Shown: positions 52,737 to 61,886 of the stretch, piece by piece
Layout: every line of letters begins with the position of its first letter
How positions within the stretch are numbered: the stretch's first letter is position 1
Origin: Vibrio maritimus
GTDB lineage: Bacteria; Pseudomonadota; Gammaproteobacteria; Enterobacterales; Vibrionaceae
Direction of reading: 5' to 3'
NCBI GenBank assembly: GCA_000755425.1
Contig: BBMT01000004.1
Span: 186,001 to 250,000 of the forward strand
Length of the DNA: 64,000 bases
Translations under genes and position numbers: made by a program
Notes under the pieces: generated by a model
Databases searched by the model: none
The model's input: the letters and a program-made list of their open reading frames with translations, nothing else
Told to the model about the DNA's origin: nothing

Positions 52737-53282
52737 CAGTAATCCTCTTTTTATACAAGATAAATACATTGGCCTAGCATTGAGTAAATGCCATTTACTA
52801 TATTTATCACCTCACAAATGTAGATTTATTACTACATTTCCTCGGAAATAAACACTACGCCGATTTTTTATTGATGCAAACAATAATTATGGAAACCTAT
52901 CATTCCATTTTTGAATCAGTTGTTTTCTGAGAGATTTTAGTGGTTGATATATGCGCATTTTTCTTTTGAAATGAAACTAATTATGAACATTGATGCTCTT
53001 GTTAATTTCCTCATGGTTATAGTACTTTAAGTCTTGATGTTAAGCGTTCTAATGCATAATTAAAGTTTAGTAGAATGAAGTGACAACTGGAATAATTATA
53101 CGGACTAACTATTCCGCAATATATTTAAACACTTAAATAAAACATAGTGTTATAAACGGGACGGTGGACTATATAAGGTGGTGTTTCATCGAGAGTGGGA
53201 TCGTGCAGCGTGCGCAAGAAGTCGAGGAGACTCAAAGGGGGCGACTTTCCCTGCCGCTACCTCTCACATGGAAGGTGCGTAG
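52737..53282. other. Gene-free stretch upstream of the ATP synthase operon
   Basis: These 546 bases hold no credible gene. The first 300 are very AT-rich and should include the promoter of the minus-strand ATP synthase operon, but no confident -35/-10 pair stands out. From about 53160 the composition becomes more GC-rich, without recognised content on either strand. Confidence 0.5.
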
Positions 53283-53756
53283 CTAGGTACTCAATGTCGT
53301 GCGTAGCGTTATGACTGGTGTTGGAATCAGATCATTACCTTGGAGGGAAAAGGCCATTACATCCGTGAACATACCGACTTCCGCGCCAAGATTCTTGTAA
53401 TTGAAAATCACCGCTGGTGCGATAAGAGGAGTCACTCCTCCAAGCTAAACAGCGTTCTCCTCTTTTGTGTAGCCCGTTATGCCACCGATACGAACACCAT
53501 AGTTTATGTAGTCGTTAAATACCCACTGGGGTACCAACTAACCCCATAAAATCTCTTCTCAAAGCTGCTGATTAGCGTAAACGCGTCAAACCGCTTGTAT
53601 CTGAATCCATCGATGTAGTTGTCTTGGTTTCTGCCCGTGCTTGTTAAATGGTGAGTACAGCCAGCAAAGGTCAGATCGAAATCGTTAACCTCTTTTTTCC
53701 GAAGCAATGGTGTTGCCAGACAGCAAAATGGCAATCAGTGTTAATGCGGTTTTCAT
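53283..53756 (-). pseudogene. Broken gene for a small secreted protein of unknown family
   Basis: ATG 53756 behind AGGAAACATA opens a signal peptide (MKTALTLIAILLSGNTIASE). The following sequence is coherent only across breaks: a one-base loss in the A run at 53693-53698 leads to KEVNDFDLTFAGCTHHLTST and DAFTLISSFEKRFYGVSWYP; a second near 53518 leads to FNDYINYGVRIGGITGYTKE. An in-frame TAG (53445-53447) then interrupts ENAV*LGGVTPLIAPAVIFN and NYKNLGAEVGMF. The restored product is about 158 residues, rich in short beta strands with a GGVTP...P turn. It could be a small periplasmic or outer-membrane protein. I do not recognise the family. The nonsense codon suggests real decay, unlike the other breaks. 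Confidence 0.6.
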
Positions 53757-53873
53757 TATGTTTCCTGTTGGGCCTAGTGAGTGCGTTATACGGGACGCAC
53801 CTTTGTAATATTTAGCGCCTTCTTTTTTGTGACGTCTTTAGTGCTTGTTGCTTTCGCAAGCTACCAGAGCGAC

Positions 53874-53918
53874 GTTGAGTTAGCGGCGAAGCTTTTAAGC
53901 CTTCGAACTTGCCTCAAC
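53874..53918. repeat. Stem-loop with outer and inner arms
   Basis: GTTGAG (53874-53879) pairs with CTCAAC (53913-53918), and inside it CGAAG (53887-53891) pairs with CTTCG (53901-53905), with CTT/AAG continuing the inner stem. It lies in the gene-free stretch 53757-54197. Confidence 0.45.
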
Positions 53919-54078
53919 TATTGGGAGAACTAATAACTAAGGGGGTGAGGTTAATCAGAGTTAAGAAAGATAAGAAGCGTGGAATGCAGCGAGCACGTTA
54001 ATGAAGGATAGGGTACTAATTTTGAGAAGGTACAAATTTAAGTTGGACGTTCCAAAGATTCTGTTACCCAGAAACGGT

Positions 54079-54118
54079 GAAACCCCGATGTTGGTAGCAT
54101 CGGGGTTTCGAATTTTTT
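54079..54118 (+). terminator. Strong plus-strand terminator without an upstream plus-strand gene
   Basis: GAAACCCCGATG and CATCGGGGTTTC form a perfect 12-bp stem with a 7-nt loop, followed by GAATTTTTT. The T tract is only on the plus-strand side. The nearest genes on both sides are on the minus strand, so the transcript it ends is unexplained. Confidence 0.75.
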
Positions 54119-54197
54119 AAAATTCTTGGTTGGTAAGGCCGAGAATCTTTCTATGCATAAGGTTTGGATTAAATCCGATTAATTCCTTGGTAGGGAA

Positions 54198-54476
54198 TTA
54201 GATGCGGATGAAGTCCATGTGCTCAACTTTTGGCTTGAACGCGTGACGTTGAACGTCTTGTGGCTTAACCTTAATTTCTTCGCCAGCAACCACTAGAGTG
54301 ATGCCTTCGTAGAATTCTGGCTTGTCCATTTGGTTTACGATGTCATCGTGGTTTAGAGCAACTGATACAGGTGCTGCTTCACCACCGTAAACGATTGCTG
54401 GGAATTGACCAGCGTGACGTAGGCGGCGGCTCGCACCCTTACCTAGTTCAGTACGTACTACTGCTTCGAATTTCAT
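54198..54476 (-). CDS. rplY: 50S ribosomal protein L25
   Basis: This 92-residue short-form L25 binds 5S r[23 protein letters not shown], the FPAIVYGG segment and [18 protein letters not shown] are typical of gammaproteobacterial RplY, and the length matches. The start is ATG 54476; a longer in-frame start upstream adds a non-conserved stretch. It stands alone in its own transcript. Confidence 0.96.
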   Translation of the reverse strand: MKFEAVVRTELGKGASRRLRHAGQFPAIVYGGEAAPVSVALNHDDIVNQMDKPEFYEGITLVVAGEEIKVKPQDVQRHAFKPKVEHMDFIRI

Positions 54477-54637
54477 AGTTTTTACTCTCAAAATAGTAAA
54501 ATTAACAAATACGTTTTGACATAGCGACCTAGTCAAAACTTAAATCGCGTTGAGTGATCGTAAAGATACTCTCAAAACGAGCGCGGATACTAACATCCAT
54601 ACTGTGGCTCGGCAATAGCAAATTGCTTATATCTCTA

Positions 54638-56004
54638 CTATTTTTCGCCCTTTGCGCGCTTTAGCTTAAGAACTGCGCGCAATCCACCCATTTTACTCTC
54701 TCCAAGCTCCAATTGGCCACGATAACTGTGTGCCATTTCAGAGACGATATTGAGACCAAGACCTGTGCCAGGCGTGCTTTCATCCAGCGAACGCCGCGTT
54801 TAGTGACTTCTCGGCATTGCTCTACTGGAATGCCAGGACCATCGTCTTCGATAATCAGCTCTACTTCAGAGTCATCAATATCATTGGAGTGAACTCGGAT
54901 AATGCTCTTACCCCACTTGTAAGCGTTCTCTAGTAGGTTGCCAAGCATTTCATCCAGGTCCGCTTTTTCTACAGCGACTTCCAAATCGGTATCCAGTTCG
55001 CTAATAAGAGCTATCTCTCGTTCGGCAAAGACTTTGTCGAAGGCGAGCGAGATAGCATCAACGCGTTCGCTAGGGGAAGATTTGACCGCGAGGATGTTCA
55101 TCGCACCAGCCATACGTGCTCGGCCTAGGTGATAATCGATTTGTGCTTGGATTTGAGCAAGCTGTGGCTCCAACTTGGCGCGGTCTTCATCAGATAGGCT
55201 TTCAAGCTCGTTCTTAAGCACGGACAGTGGCGTTTTAAGCGCATGTGAAAGGTTGCCTGCATGATGCCTTGCTCGTTCAAGCAGCTCCTGATAGTGAAAG
55301 AGTAGGGCATTGAGATCTTTAACCAGGGGCGCGATCTCCTTAGGGTACTGCTCGTCTAATGAGTGCTGTTCTGCCGCTCTTAGACTTTGTAGCTCACGTT
55401 GCATTTTACCGAGTGGACGCAAAGACCAGCTTACCTGACCAATGATGAGCGCTAATATACCGAAGACCATAACGCCAAGAATGAGCCAAAGCTCTCCGGT
55501 TAATGACTCTAGCGTGTCATCAATAGGATCTTCATCTTGGCCGATAATAATGGTGACTCCGTCACTGACTTCTGGCAGAAACAAAGTACGTTTTATCGTA
55601 ATGAGTTTTTCATCTTTGGCACCAAAGTAATGGGGCTTTTTGTCTTTACCTTTAGTGCGCAGTGTTTGATCCCAAAGCGAACGGGAGCGCTGAATGTCTT
55701 TCTTGGTTTCAATTTGCCAGTAGAGACCACTGTATGGCTGATTGAAGCGCGGATCGGAAAGTTGAGCCGAAAGAATAAGCTGACCTTTATCGTCGACTTC
55801 GAGATTGGCGGCAATTTCATCCATGGCGTGGCCAAGTTGAACTTCGAGATCACTGATTAAGTAATCTCGAACTAATCCTGGAATCGACACGCCAGCGGCA
55901 ATCGTCATGGCGGAGAGCCACAGTGTCGCGGCGAGCAATAGGCGAGTTTTGAGACTGAGCTTTTTGACTCCTTTGCGCAGTCTCTCTTTGGAAAGGTTAG
56001 GCAT
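54638..56004 (-). CDS. carS: CarS/QseC-type sensor histidine kinase (one frameshift)
   Basis: This inner-membrane sensor kinase is about 455 residues. In order: first membrane helix (LLLAATLWLSAMTIAAGVSI), a periplasmic domain of about 140 residues, second helix (LWLILGVMVFGILALIIGQV), HAMP-like linker, phospho-acceptor His in GNLSHALKTPLSVLKNEL, and the ATPase domain with N box LGNLLENAYKWG and IIEDDGPGIP. A base missing near 54787 hides the G2 box; adding C gives RLDESTPGTGLGLNIVSEM and a stop at 54638. It overlaps the response regulator gene by 8 bp. The neighbours match the V. cholerae carRS (vprAB) locus; qseC is the other common name. Confidence 0.88.
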
Positions 56005-56653
56005 TCAACTGATACCCTAGTCCTCGAACGGTTCTTATGACATTCGGAGCGATCTTTTTGCGGATTCGGCCGATGAATACTTCAATCGTGTTGGAGTCGC
56101 GGTCAAAGTCTTGTTTGTAAATGTGCTCAACCAGTTCAGTGCGGGAAATGACTTTGTCGGCATTATGCATAAAATAAGCAACAACTTTGTACTCAAGTGC
56201 CGTAAGACTCACAGCGTTACCTTGCCACATAACTTTAGACGTTCGTGTATCCAAGCTCAGATCGCCAATTTGCATCAGTGGTGAGGCGTTGCCCGAGGCG
56301 CGGCGAAGCTGTGCACGGATACGTGCGATGAGCTCAATCATTTCAAAGGGTTTGGTGAGGTAATCGTCTGCACCTGCGTTGAGGCCTTCAACGCGCTGTG
56401 TGAGAGTGTCACGAGCGCTAAGGATCACAACTGGCGTGTTGATGCCTTCATCTCGAATACCTTTTAATACCGTTAGACCATCAATTTTAGGAAGTCCTAG
56501 GTCGAGAACAATCGCATCCCAATCCTCAGATGTGGCGCGATAAAGTGCATCAATACCATCTTGAGCCAGCTCAGGTACCCAGCCTGCGCTCTCAAGAGTT
56601 TCTAAGATTTGTTCACCCAATCTTGGTTCATCTTCAACAACAAGAATCTTCAT
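55997..56653 (-). CDS. carR: CarR/QseB-type response regulator
   Basis: This 218-residue OmpR/PhoB-type regulator has a receiver domain (MKILVVEDEPRLGEQILETL, phospho-acceptor Asp in DAIVLDLGLPKIDGL, switch Lys in DDYLTKPFEM) and a C-terminal winged helix (LSLDTRTSKVMWQGNAVSLT, DSNTIEVFIGRIRKKI, IRTVRGLGYQLNA). It is intact and forms a pair with the kinase gene it overlaps. In V. cholerae the homologous pair controls lipid A modification; that role here is inferred. Confidence 0.92.
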   Translation of the reverse strand: MKILVVEDEPRLGEQILETLESAGWVPELAQDGIDALYRATSEDWDAIVLDLGLPKIDGLTVLKGIRDEGINTPVVILSARDTLTQRVEGLNAGADDYLTKPFEMIELIARIRAQLRRASGNASPLMQIGDLSLDTRTSKVMWQGNAVSLTALEYKVVAYFMHNADKVISRTELVEHIYKQDFDRDSNTIEVFIGRIRKKIAPNVIRTVRGLGYQLNA

Positions 56654-56707
56654 TATCTTTCTCTTTTTTATTTATAGTTGTTTGCGACTTATATAGTTAG
56701 TTGCGAC

Positions 56708-57130
56708 TTATTTTTTGATAACTCGTTGTAGATTATGGCCTTTGATCTCCATCATCTCCAGTGTTGTTGCATTGTATTCGACCTTTATAACGTCTTGGTC
56801 GTGCAATAGCTTGAGCTCGTAGATCCATTCATTGTCATCTTCTTCTAGCTCAACTTTTATCACGCGGCCGTTGAGATCGTTTTCAACCGTTGCAAATAGC
56901 TCAGAGAAGGGCTTAATAAGACCTTGCTGAACGGCGTCAAAGACTTCGTCTTGATCTTCATCGAACTCAACGCGAGTATCACCCGTTTCTACATCTTGAA
57001 CTAACTCATGACCACTCTGTTTGTTAGCAGCCTGGTCGTCAGAGAAAAAGCCCGCGTTTGCCGTCAAAGGAACGACTAGCAAGGCTGAAAGAGCGAGTGT
57101 GGCGAAGACTTTATTTACTGGGTAAGACAT
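56708..57130 (-). CDS. PepSY-domain periplasmic protein
   Basis: This 140-residue protein has a signal peptide (MSYPVNKVFATLALSALLVV, with cleavage after TANA) and a C-terminal PepSY domain (LNGRVIKVELEEDDNEWIYE, LKLLHDQDVIKVEYNATTLE). The middle is strongly acidic. It lies 54 bp upstream of the carRS pair on the same strand and is probably co-transcribed. PepSY proteins next to CarRS/QseBC-like systems are common and may act in sensing or envelope proteolysis control. Confidence 0.85.
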   Translation of the reverse strand: MSYPVNKVFATLALSALLVVPLTANAGFFSDDQAANKQSGHELVQDVETGDTRVEFDEDQDEVFDAVQQGLIKPFSELFATVENDLNGRVIKVELEEDDNEWIYELKLLHDQDVIKVEYNATTLEMMEIKGHNLQRVIKK

Positions 57131-57202
57131 AGCAAGATCTCGGCGTTATCAAACATGGTACTAATATAAAGGGCGAAATATGAATCAAACCTGAACAGGT
57201 TT

Positions 57203-58935
57203 TCAGTTTAATTCATCGTCGAACACTTTATCGCGCATTTTCCAGAAACGGCCACTTTTACGAGCAATGACAAAAGCGGGCAATCTAAACCTGTGCTGAT
57301 TGTTTACCACTTTCGTCGGCGAGGTGGCGTCAAACTCACGATGCTTATCTGCCAAATGCGGACGCACGAACTTAGACAAAAAGGTCTGTTTTTGCTTTTT
57401 TGTGCTCAAAGACCAAAACTCACTCACTTGAGCATCGTTTTCGCCGATGTAATTAACACGCAGGCTGCTTTTGCCTTTGTCATCTTTGTGGACTTGCAGG
57501 TTCATGTCGACGCACTCGAAGACTAATGCGTCTTTAAGGTTTAATGCTTCTTTGAGCTTTTTATCTGGGTCGACCAAGGTTGCGTCGCACTCGTGACAAA
57601 TTCGAGCAGCAATATCGTTATCTGCGCCACATTCAGAGCAGTACTTAGCTCTAAATCGATAGTCGCAGTGTTCGCGTTCTCCAGTCTCTTCATCGGTAAA
57701 GTAGCCTTGGCACTTACGGCCAAAGTGCTCAATCAAAAAACCATTGGCATCGAGCTTGCCCCAAAAGTCATTGTTAAACCCGCATGCAGGCAGGGGATAG
57801 TAATGATTTCTGAGTCTGAATCGGGCTTCGGATTGCCAACTTCAGGTTGATAAAGATCGTAAGTGTTACCCGCATAGTCGAGCACCAAACACTCCGTTTT
57901 GCCATCAGAAAGGCGAAGGCCACGGCCGACAATTTGTTGGTACAGACTGACGGATTCGGTTGGGCGCAGTATCGCGATTAAATCGACGTGAGGCGCATCA
58001 AAGCCTGTGGTCAGTACGGATACATTAACCAAGAATTTGATGTCTCGCTGCTTGAATCGGTTAATGATGTCGTCACGCTCAGGCGTTGGTGTGTCGCCTA
58101 TGACGATTTGACTGGCTTCCTCTGGCAAAAGAGAAAGGATCTCCTGGGCGTGACGTACTGTCGCAGCAAAAATCATCACACCCTGCTTATCTTCACTGTA
58201 GCGGATGATTTGCTCAACAATTTGGGGTGTCGCGCGCTTAGACTGTTCAATCACCAAGTCCATCTCCGACTCTTTGTATTTGCCCATGCTGGTGGGTTTT
58301 AACTGAGAGAAGTCGTAGCTCAGCACGGGAGCATCGATAAGTTTTGCAGGGGTTAGAAACTTCATCCAAAAGGTACTGAATCGGGAGTTCAAAAATACAG
58401 TCTTTAAAGAAACGCGGCTCATGCTACGCACTAAGCCCTTGGTGTGATATTGGTAAATCCAGCCCACACCAAGACGGTAAGGGGTTGCAGTCAGTCCAAG
58501 TATTTTAATGCCAGGATTGATCTCGCATAAATGACTAATGACTTTCTGGTAGCTTGATGTTTTGGTCTCTGGCACTCGGTGGCACTCATCGATGACCAAC
58601 AGTGAGAACTGATTGGCGAACGCATCTAGGTTTCTCACCACAGATTGTACTGAAGCGAAGACGACTTGTTCGGAGGTTTCTTTGCGTCCGAGACCCGCTG
58701 AAAATATCGACCCTTTCAGACCATAGCCTTCATATTTTGCGTGATTTTGCTCTACCAGCTCTTTTACGTGGGCAAGCACCAATACTCGACCGCGTGCAAG
58801 GCGAGCGAGCTCAGCAATTACCAAGCTTTTACCAGCACCTGTTGGGAGCACAATGACAGCTGGCGTGTCATTTTTGCGGAAATAATGGATGACGGCTTTA
58901 ACGGAGTCGGCTTGATAAGGTCGAAGCGTGTACAT
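57203..58935 (-). CDS. radD: RadD-type superfamily 2 DNA helicase (one frameshift)
   Basis: This SF2 ATPase (formerly YejH) acts in recombination and repair and is about 577 residues when repaired. Motifs in order: MYTLRPYQADSVKAVI (Q-like start), Walker A LPTGAGKSLVIAELA, DECHRVPETKT (in place of DEAH), GLTATPYRLGVG, TTGFDAPHVDLIAILRP and QQIVGRGLRLS. A C-terminal zinc-ribbon region follows, with CPACGF, CSECGADNDIAARICHEC. One C missing at 57789-57790 separates helicase core and zinc domain; adding it gives CPACGFNNDFWGKLDANGFL. The length then matches E. coli RadD (586). Confidence 0.93.
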
Positions 58936-59005
58936 ACGGCTCAGTTTTACTCTACATTTTGAAAAACCCCTCTATAATACCCCACGAAATGAAAACGAGG
59001 TATTC

Positions 59006-59704
59006 ATGCGTTTAGATAAGTTTTTGTGTGACGCGTTAGGCGCTACACGTAAAGAAGCCACAAAAATCATCAAATCAGGCGACGTCACTGTTGATGGCGT
59101 GATTCAAAAGAGTGGTGCATTCAAGGTAACAGAAGAGAGCAGTGTCGAGTGGCAGGATCGTGAGGTTCGTATGCAAGGCCCTCGCTACATTATGCTATTT
59201 AAGCCTGATGGTTTTGTTTGTTCTCATGAAGATGGATTTAACCACACGGCCTTTATGCTGCTTGATGAAGTGAAAATGGAAAATCTCCACTTTGCAGGTC
59301 GATTAGATGTGGATACTACCGGCCTGGTGTTGATTACCGATGATGGTCAGTGGTCACACAGAATTACATCGCCAAAACACAAGTGTGCTAAGACTTATCG
59401 CGTGTGGTTAGCCGATCCTGTTCAGCCAAACTATCAGCAAGCGTTTGAAGAGGGTATTGAGCTAAGAAACGAGAAAGCCCCGACGCTACCGGCTCAACTT
59501 GAAATCATCGATGATAACGAAGTGCTACTGACTATTCACGAAGGCAAATACCATCAAGTTAAGCGTATGTTTGCGGCACTTGGCAACAAGGTTGAAGGTC
59601 TACATCGTGAGAGTGTGGGTGAAATTGTTTTGGATGAGATGCTTGAGCCTGGCGAGTATCGTTATCTCACTCAAGAAGAAATTGACTCAGTCTGGAAAAA
59701 GTAA
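59006..59704 (+). CDS. rsuA: 16S rRNA pseudouridine(516) synthase
   Basis: This intact 232-residue protein has an N-terminal S4 domain (MRLDKFLCDALGATRKEATK) and the catalytic domain with the Asp-containing motif AGRLDVDTTGLVLITDDGQW. SHRITSPKHKCAKTYRVWL and GKYHQVKRMFAALGNKVEGL match RsuA closely. A TATAAT box at 58973-58978 lies just before the leader. It diverges from radD by 70 bp. Confidence 0.94.
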   Translation: MRLDKFLCDALGATRKEATKIIKSGDVTVDGVIQKSGAFKVTEESSVEWQDREVRMQGPRYIMLFKPDGFVCSHEDGFNHTAFMLLDEVKMENLHFAGRLDVDTTGLVLITDDGQWSHRITSPKHKCAKTYRVWLADPVQPNYQQAFEEGIELRNEKAPTLPAQLEIIDDNEVLLTIHEGKYHQVKRMFAALGNKVEGLHRESVGEIVLDEMLEPGEYRYLTQEEIDSVWKK

Positions 59705-59914
59705 TACTAATAGTTTGATTTATAAGTTTAGATTCATTTTGTGAATAGTATGGCTGCGAGCTCAATTTTAGTCAGTAGTGAACCGAGAGAGTTTTACGCT
59801 GACGACCTTCCTATTCTCGCGGCCAGTTTCACAACCAATCTCACTCAACGGGACGTTGAGTAAAACATGAGCATAAAAGCAAGGAATGCGGCTCATTGAC
59901 GTTTTAGGAGCGAT

Positions 59915-61120
59915 ATGAGTTCTCAAACCACATCGCAGCCCAATACACCCCAACTTGGTTTGTTACTGTTTTTAGTGCTTGGCGCTATTGGTGCATTGAC
60001 GCCGCTGGCGATTGACATGTACCTTCCTGCGATGCCAACGATCGCGCAGGATATGGGTGTCACGGCCGGGGCTGTGCAAATCACGTTAACCGTGTATACC
60101 GCTGGGTTTGCTATTGGTCAGCTTTTGCATGGCCCGCTTGCGGACAGTTTTGGACGCAGGCCCATCTTGTTATTCGGCGTGTTCTTTTTCGGTGTTGCTT
60201 CCGCAGTGTGTGCGACCACGACCAGCATTGAATCGCTAACTTTGGTTCGTACTGCGCAAGGGTTTGCTGGTGCTGCCGCGGCAGTGATTATTCAAGCTGT
60301 CGTCCGAGATATGTTTGATAAAGAAGATTTCGCGCGCACCATGTCGTTTGTCACCCTGGTAATTACCTTGGCACCTTTGGTAGCACCAATGATTGGTGGT
60401 CACCTTGCCGTTTGGTTTGGGTGGCGCTCAATCTTTTGGGTGTTGACGGGTTTTTCGGTGATCGTGATTGCTGCTGTGCTTTGGAAAATTCCAGAGACGC
60501 TGGCTCCAGAAAATAGACAACCACTGCGATTTAGAACCACCATCAAAAATTACCTGCGTCTTTGTAAGAACCCGGTCGCGATGGGGCTTATTTTTTCCGG
60601 TGCATTTTCATTTGCAGGTATGTTTGCCTTTCTGACAGCCGGTTCGTTTGTCTATATTGATATTTATGGTGTGTCACCCGATCAATTTGGTTACCTGTTT
60701 GGTCTCAACATTGTGACTATGATCATCATGACTAGCTTAAACGGCCGTTTTGTTAAAAAAGTAGGTTTGCACGGTATGCTGCGCTTTGGCATCGGTGTCC
60801 AGCTTTTTGCTGGCATGGGGCTATTAGTGAGTGGCGCGCTTGATCTTGGAATTTGGGGTATTGTGCCGTTTGTGATGTTATTCGTTGGTACTTTGTCGAC
60901 GATTGGTAGTAATGCTATGGGCTTACTGCTGAGCGGGTATCCGACAATGGCCGGCACAGCATCGTCGCTAGCGGGCACGTTACGATTTGGCACAGGCTCT
61001 GTGGTCGGCGCAATTGTGGCGTTTTTACCGAGCGGTACACCGTGGCCAATGATTGCATTAATGGCGATTTGTTCGGTATTATCCGCCGCCTTGTATTGGA
61101 CGTTTGGAAAGAAAGCATAA
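59915..61120 (+). CDS. bcr: Bcr/CflA-family drug efflux transporter
   Basis: This intact 401-residue major facilitator protein has twelve hydrophobic segments. Family features are ALTPLAIDMYLPAMPTIAQD in helix 1, the motif A loop GPLADSFGRRPILLFG and GFAGAAAAVIIQAVVRDMFD. The Bcr/CflA subfamily exports bicyclomycin, sulfonamides or small peptides by proton antiport. The stop codon overlaps the next start (TAATG), so the two genes are translationally coupled. Confidence 0.9.
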   Translation: MSSQTTSQPNTPQLGLLLFLVLGAIGALTPLAIDMYLPAMPTIAQDMGVTAGAVQITLTVYTAGFAIGQLLHGPLADSFGRRPILLFGVFFFGVASAVCATTTSIESLTLVRTAQGFAGAAAAVIIQAVVRDMFDKEDFARTMSFVTLVITLAPLVAPMIGGHLAVWFGWRSIFWVLTGFSVIVIAAVLWKIPETLAPENRQPLRFRTTIKNYLRLCKNPVAMGLIFSGAFSFAGMFAFLTAGSFVYIDIYGVSPDQFGYLFGLNIVTMIIMTSLNGRFVKKVGLHGMLRFGIGVQLFAGMGLLVSGALDLGIWGIVPFVMLFVGTLSTIGSNAMGLLLSGYPTMAGTASSLAGTLRFGTGSVVGAIVAFLPSGTPWPMIALMAICSVLSAALYWTFGKKA

Positions 61121-61773
61121 TGTCTGCATATTATTCAGAAATTCAGAAAGTCGTGAACTCAGCGTTAGATGAGTTGGCGGCAGAACACGCAACAGGAAAG
61201 CTGATTAATTCGCCTGTAACCAACAACCATTTTTTGGTGCGATGGGTAACGCGTGCAATTAAGACTCAACGTTTTGGTAAAACGACGAGTGCGAACCTTA
61301 TTCAATGGCAAAAAACCGGGCGTTCTAAGGGCAATGAATCGATGCTTGAGCCTACGTTCAAGCGTATTTCAGCTTATTACGAAGGCTTTTTTGGTGGTGA
61401 AATTGCACCGGTTACAGACGCTAAGATTGAGCAGTTCATTGATGATATGGAACAAGCAGGTTGGGGTGTATGTACGTCGGAAGTTCTGACTGATGGCGGA
61501 AAAGTTCAGTTCTTTACCGATGGCGCGAACTCGTTTGCCGTGTGCGCTAATCAATGTGATGACTGCTTTGATGGTGAGAACCTAGTAAAACCGATGAGCT
61601 GGTTTGTTCGTGGTAACCACGCTGAGTTCGTCACGAAAGCGTATGAGGCTGGATTTATGCTTCACAAAGTGACCGATTATAAGTCGAAAGTGAAATATCA
61701 CGGTGAGTACCTGGTTTACCCACTTAACCAGGGAACGCAGTTAGCGGAAATTCCGCTTTCATTTAAAGCCTAG
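61120..61773 (+). CDS. DUF2913-like protein of unknown function
   Basis: This 217-residue soluble protein starts at ATG 61120 (MSAYYSEIQKVVNSALDELA), sharing its first base with the bcr stop. NNHFLVRWVTRAIKTQRFGK and QWQKTGRSKGNESMLEPTFK resemble a Vibrio family I know as DUF2913, though I am not fully certain of the name. There is a small Cys cluster (FAVCANQCDDCFD, near residue 150) that might hold metal. Coupling to bcr suggests co-expression, not necessarily shared function. Confidence 0.75.
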   Translation: MSAYYSEIQKVVNSALDELAAEHATGKLINSPVTNNHFLVRWVTRAIKTQRFGKTTSANLIQWQKTGRSKGNESMLEPTFKRISAYYEGFFGGEIAPVTDAKIEQFIDDMEQAGWGVCTSEVLTDGGKVQFFTDGANSFAVCANQCDDCFDGENLVKPMSWFVRGNHAEFVTKAYEAGFMLHKVTDYKSKVKYHGEYLVYPLNQGTQLAEIPLSFKA

Positions 61774-61800
61774 CTATTTGGTTTAAAAAAGCTGGTTTAA

Positions 61801-61845
61801 AAAAAGCGCAGCTCCATCTTAGTGAATGGGTGCTGCGCTTTTTTG
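61801..61845 (+). terminator. Rho-independent terminator of the bcr operon
   Basis: AAAAAGCGCAGC and GCTGCGCTTTTT form a perfect 12-bp stem followed by T, 28 bp after the stop codon. The A/T symmetry means it could also serve the convergent gene ending at 61887. Confidence 0.85.
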
Positions 61846-61886
61846 TATCTGTTTAGTTGGCTTTGCGAATCACTTAACTTTGCGAA

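Noticed and set aside
53340..53549. 69-codon plus-strand open frame
   Set aside because: It is antisense to the coherent secreted-protein gene at 53283-53756 and has no recognisable content or ribosome site.
53874..53918. Possible integron attC site, because GTTGAGT and CTCAAC flank a stem-loop
   Set aside because: attC sites need RYYYAAC on the left and GTTRRRY on the right; here the order is reversed on both strands, and no cassette array or integrase is present.
57203..57736. Separate zinc-ribbon protein downstream of the helicase
   Set aside because: It is the C-terminal domain of RadD; adding one C at 57789-57790 joins it to the helicase core and gives the expected length.
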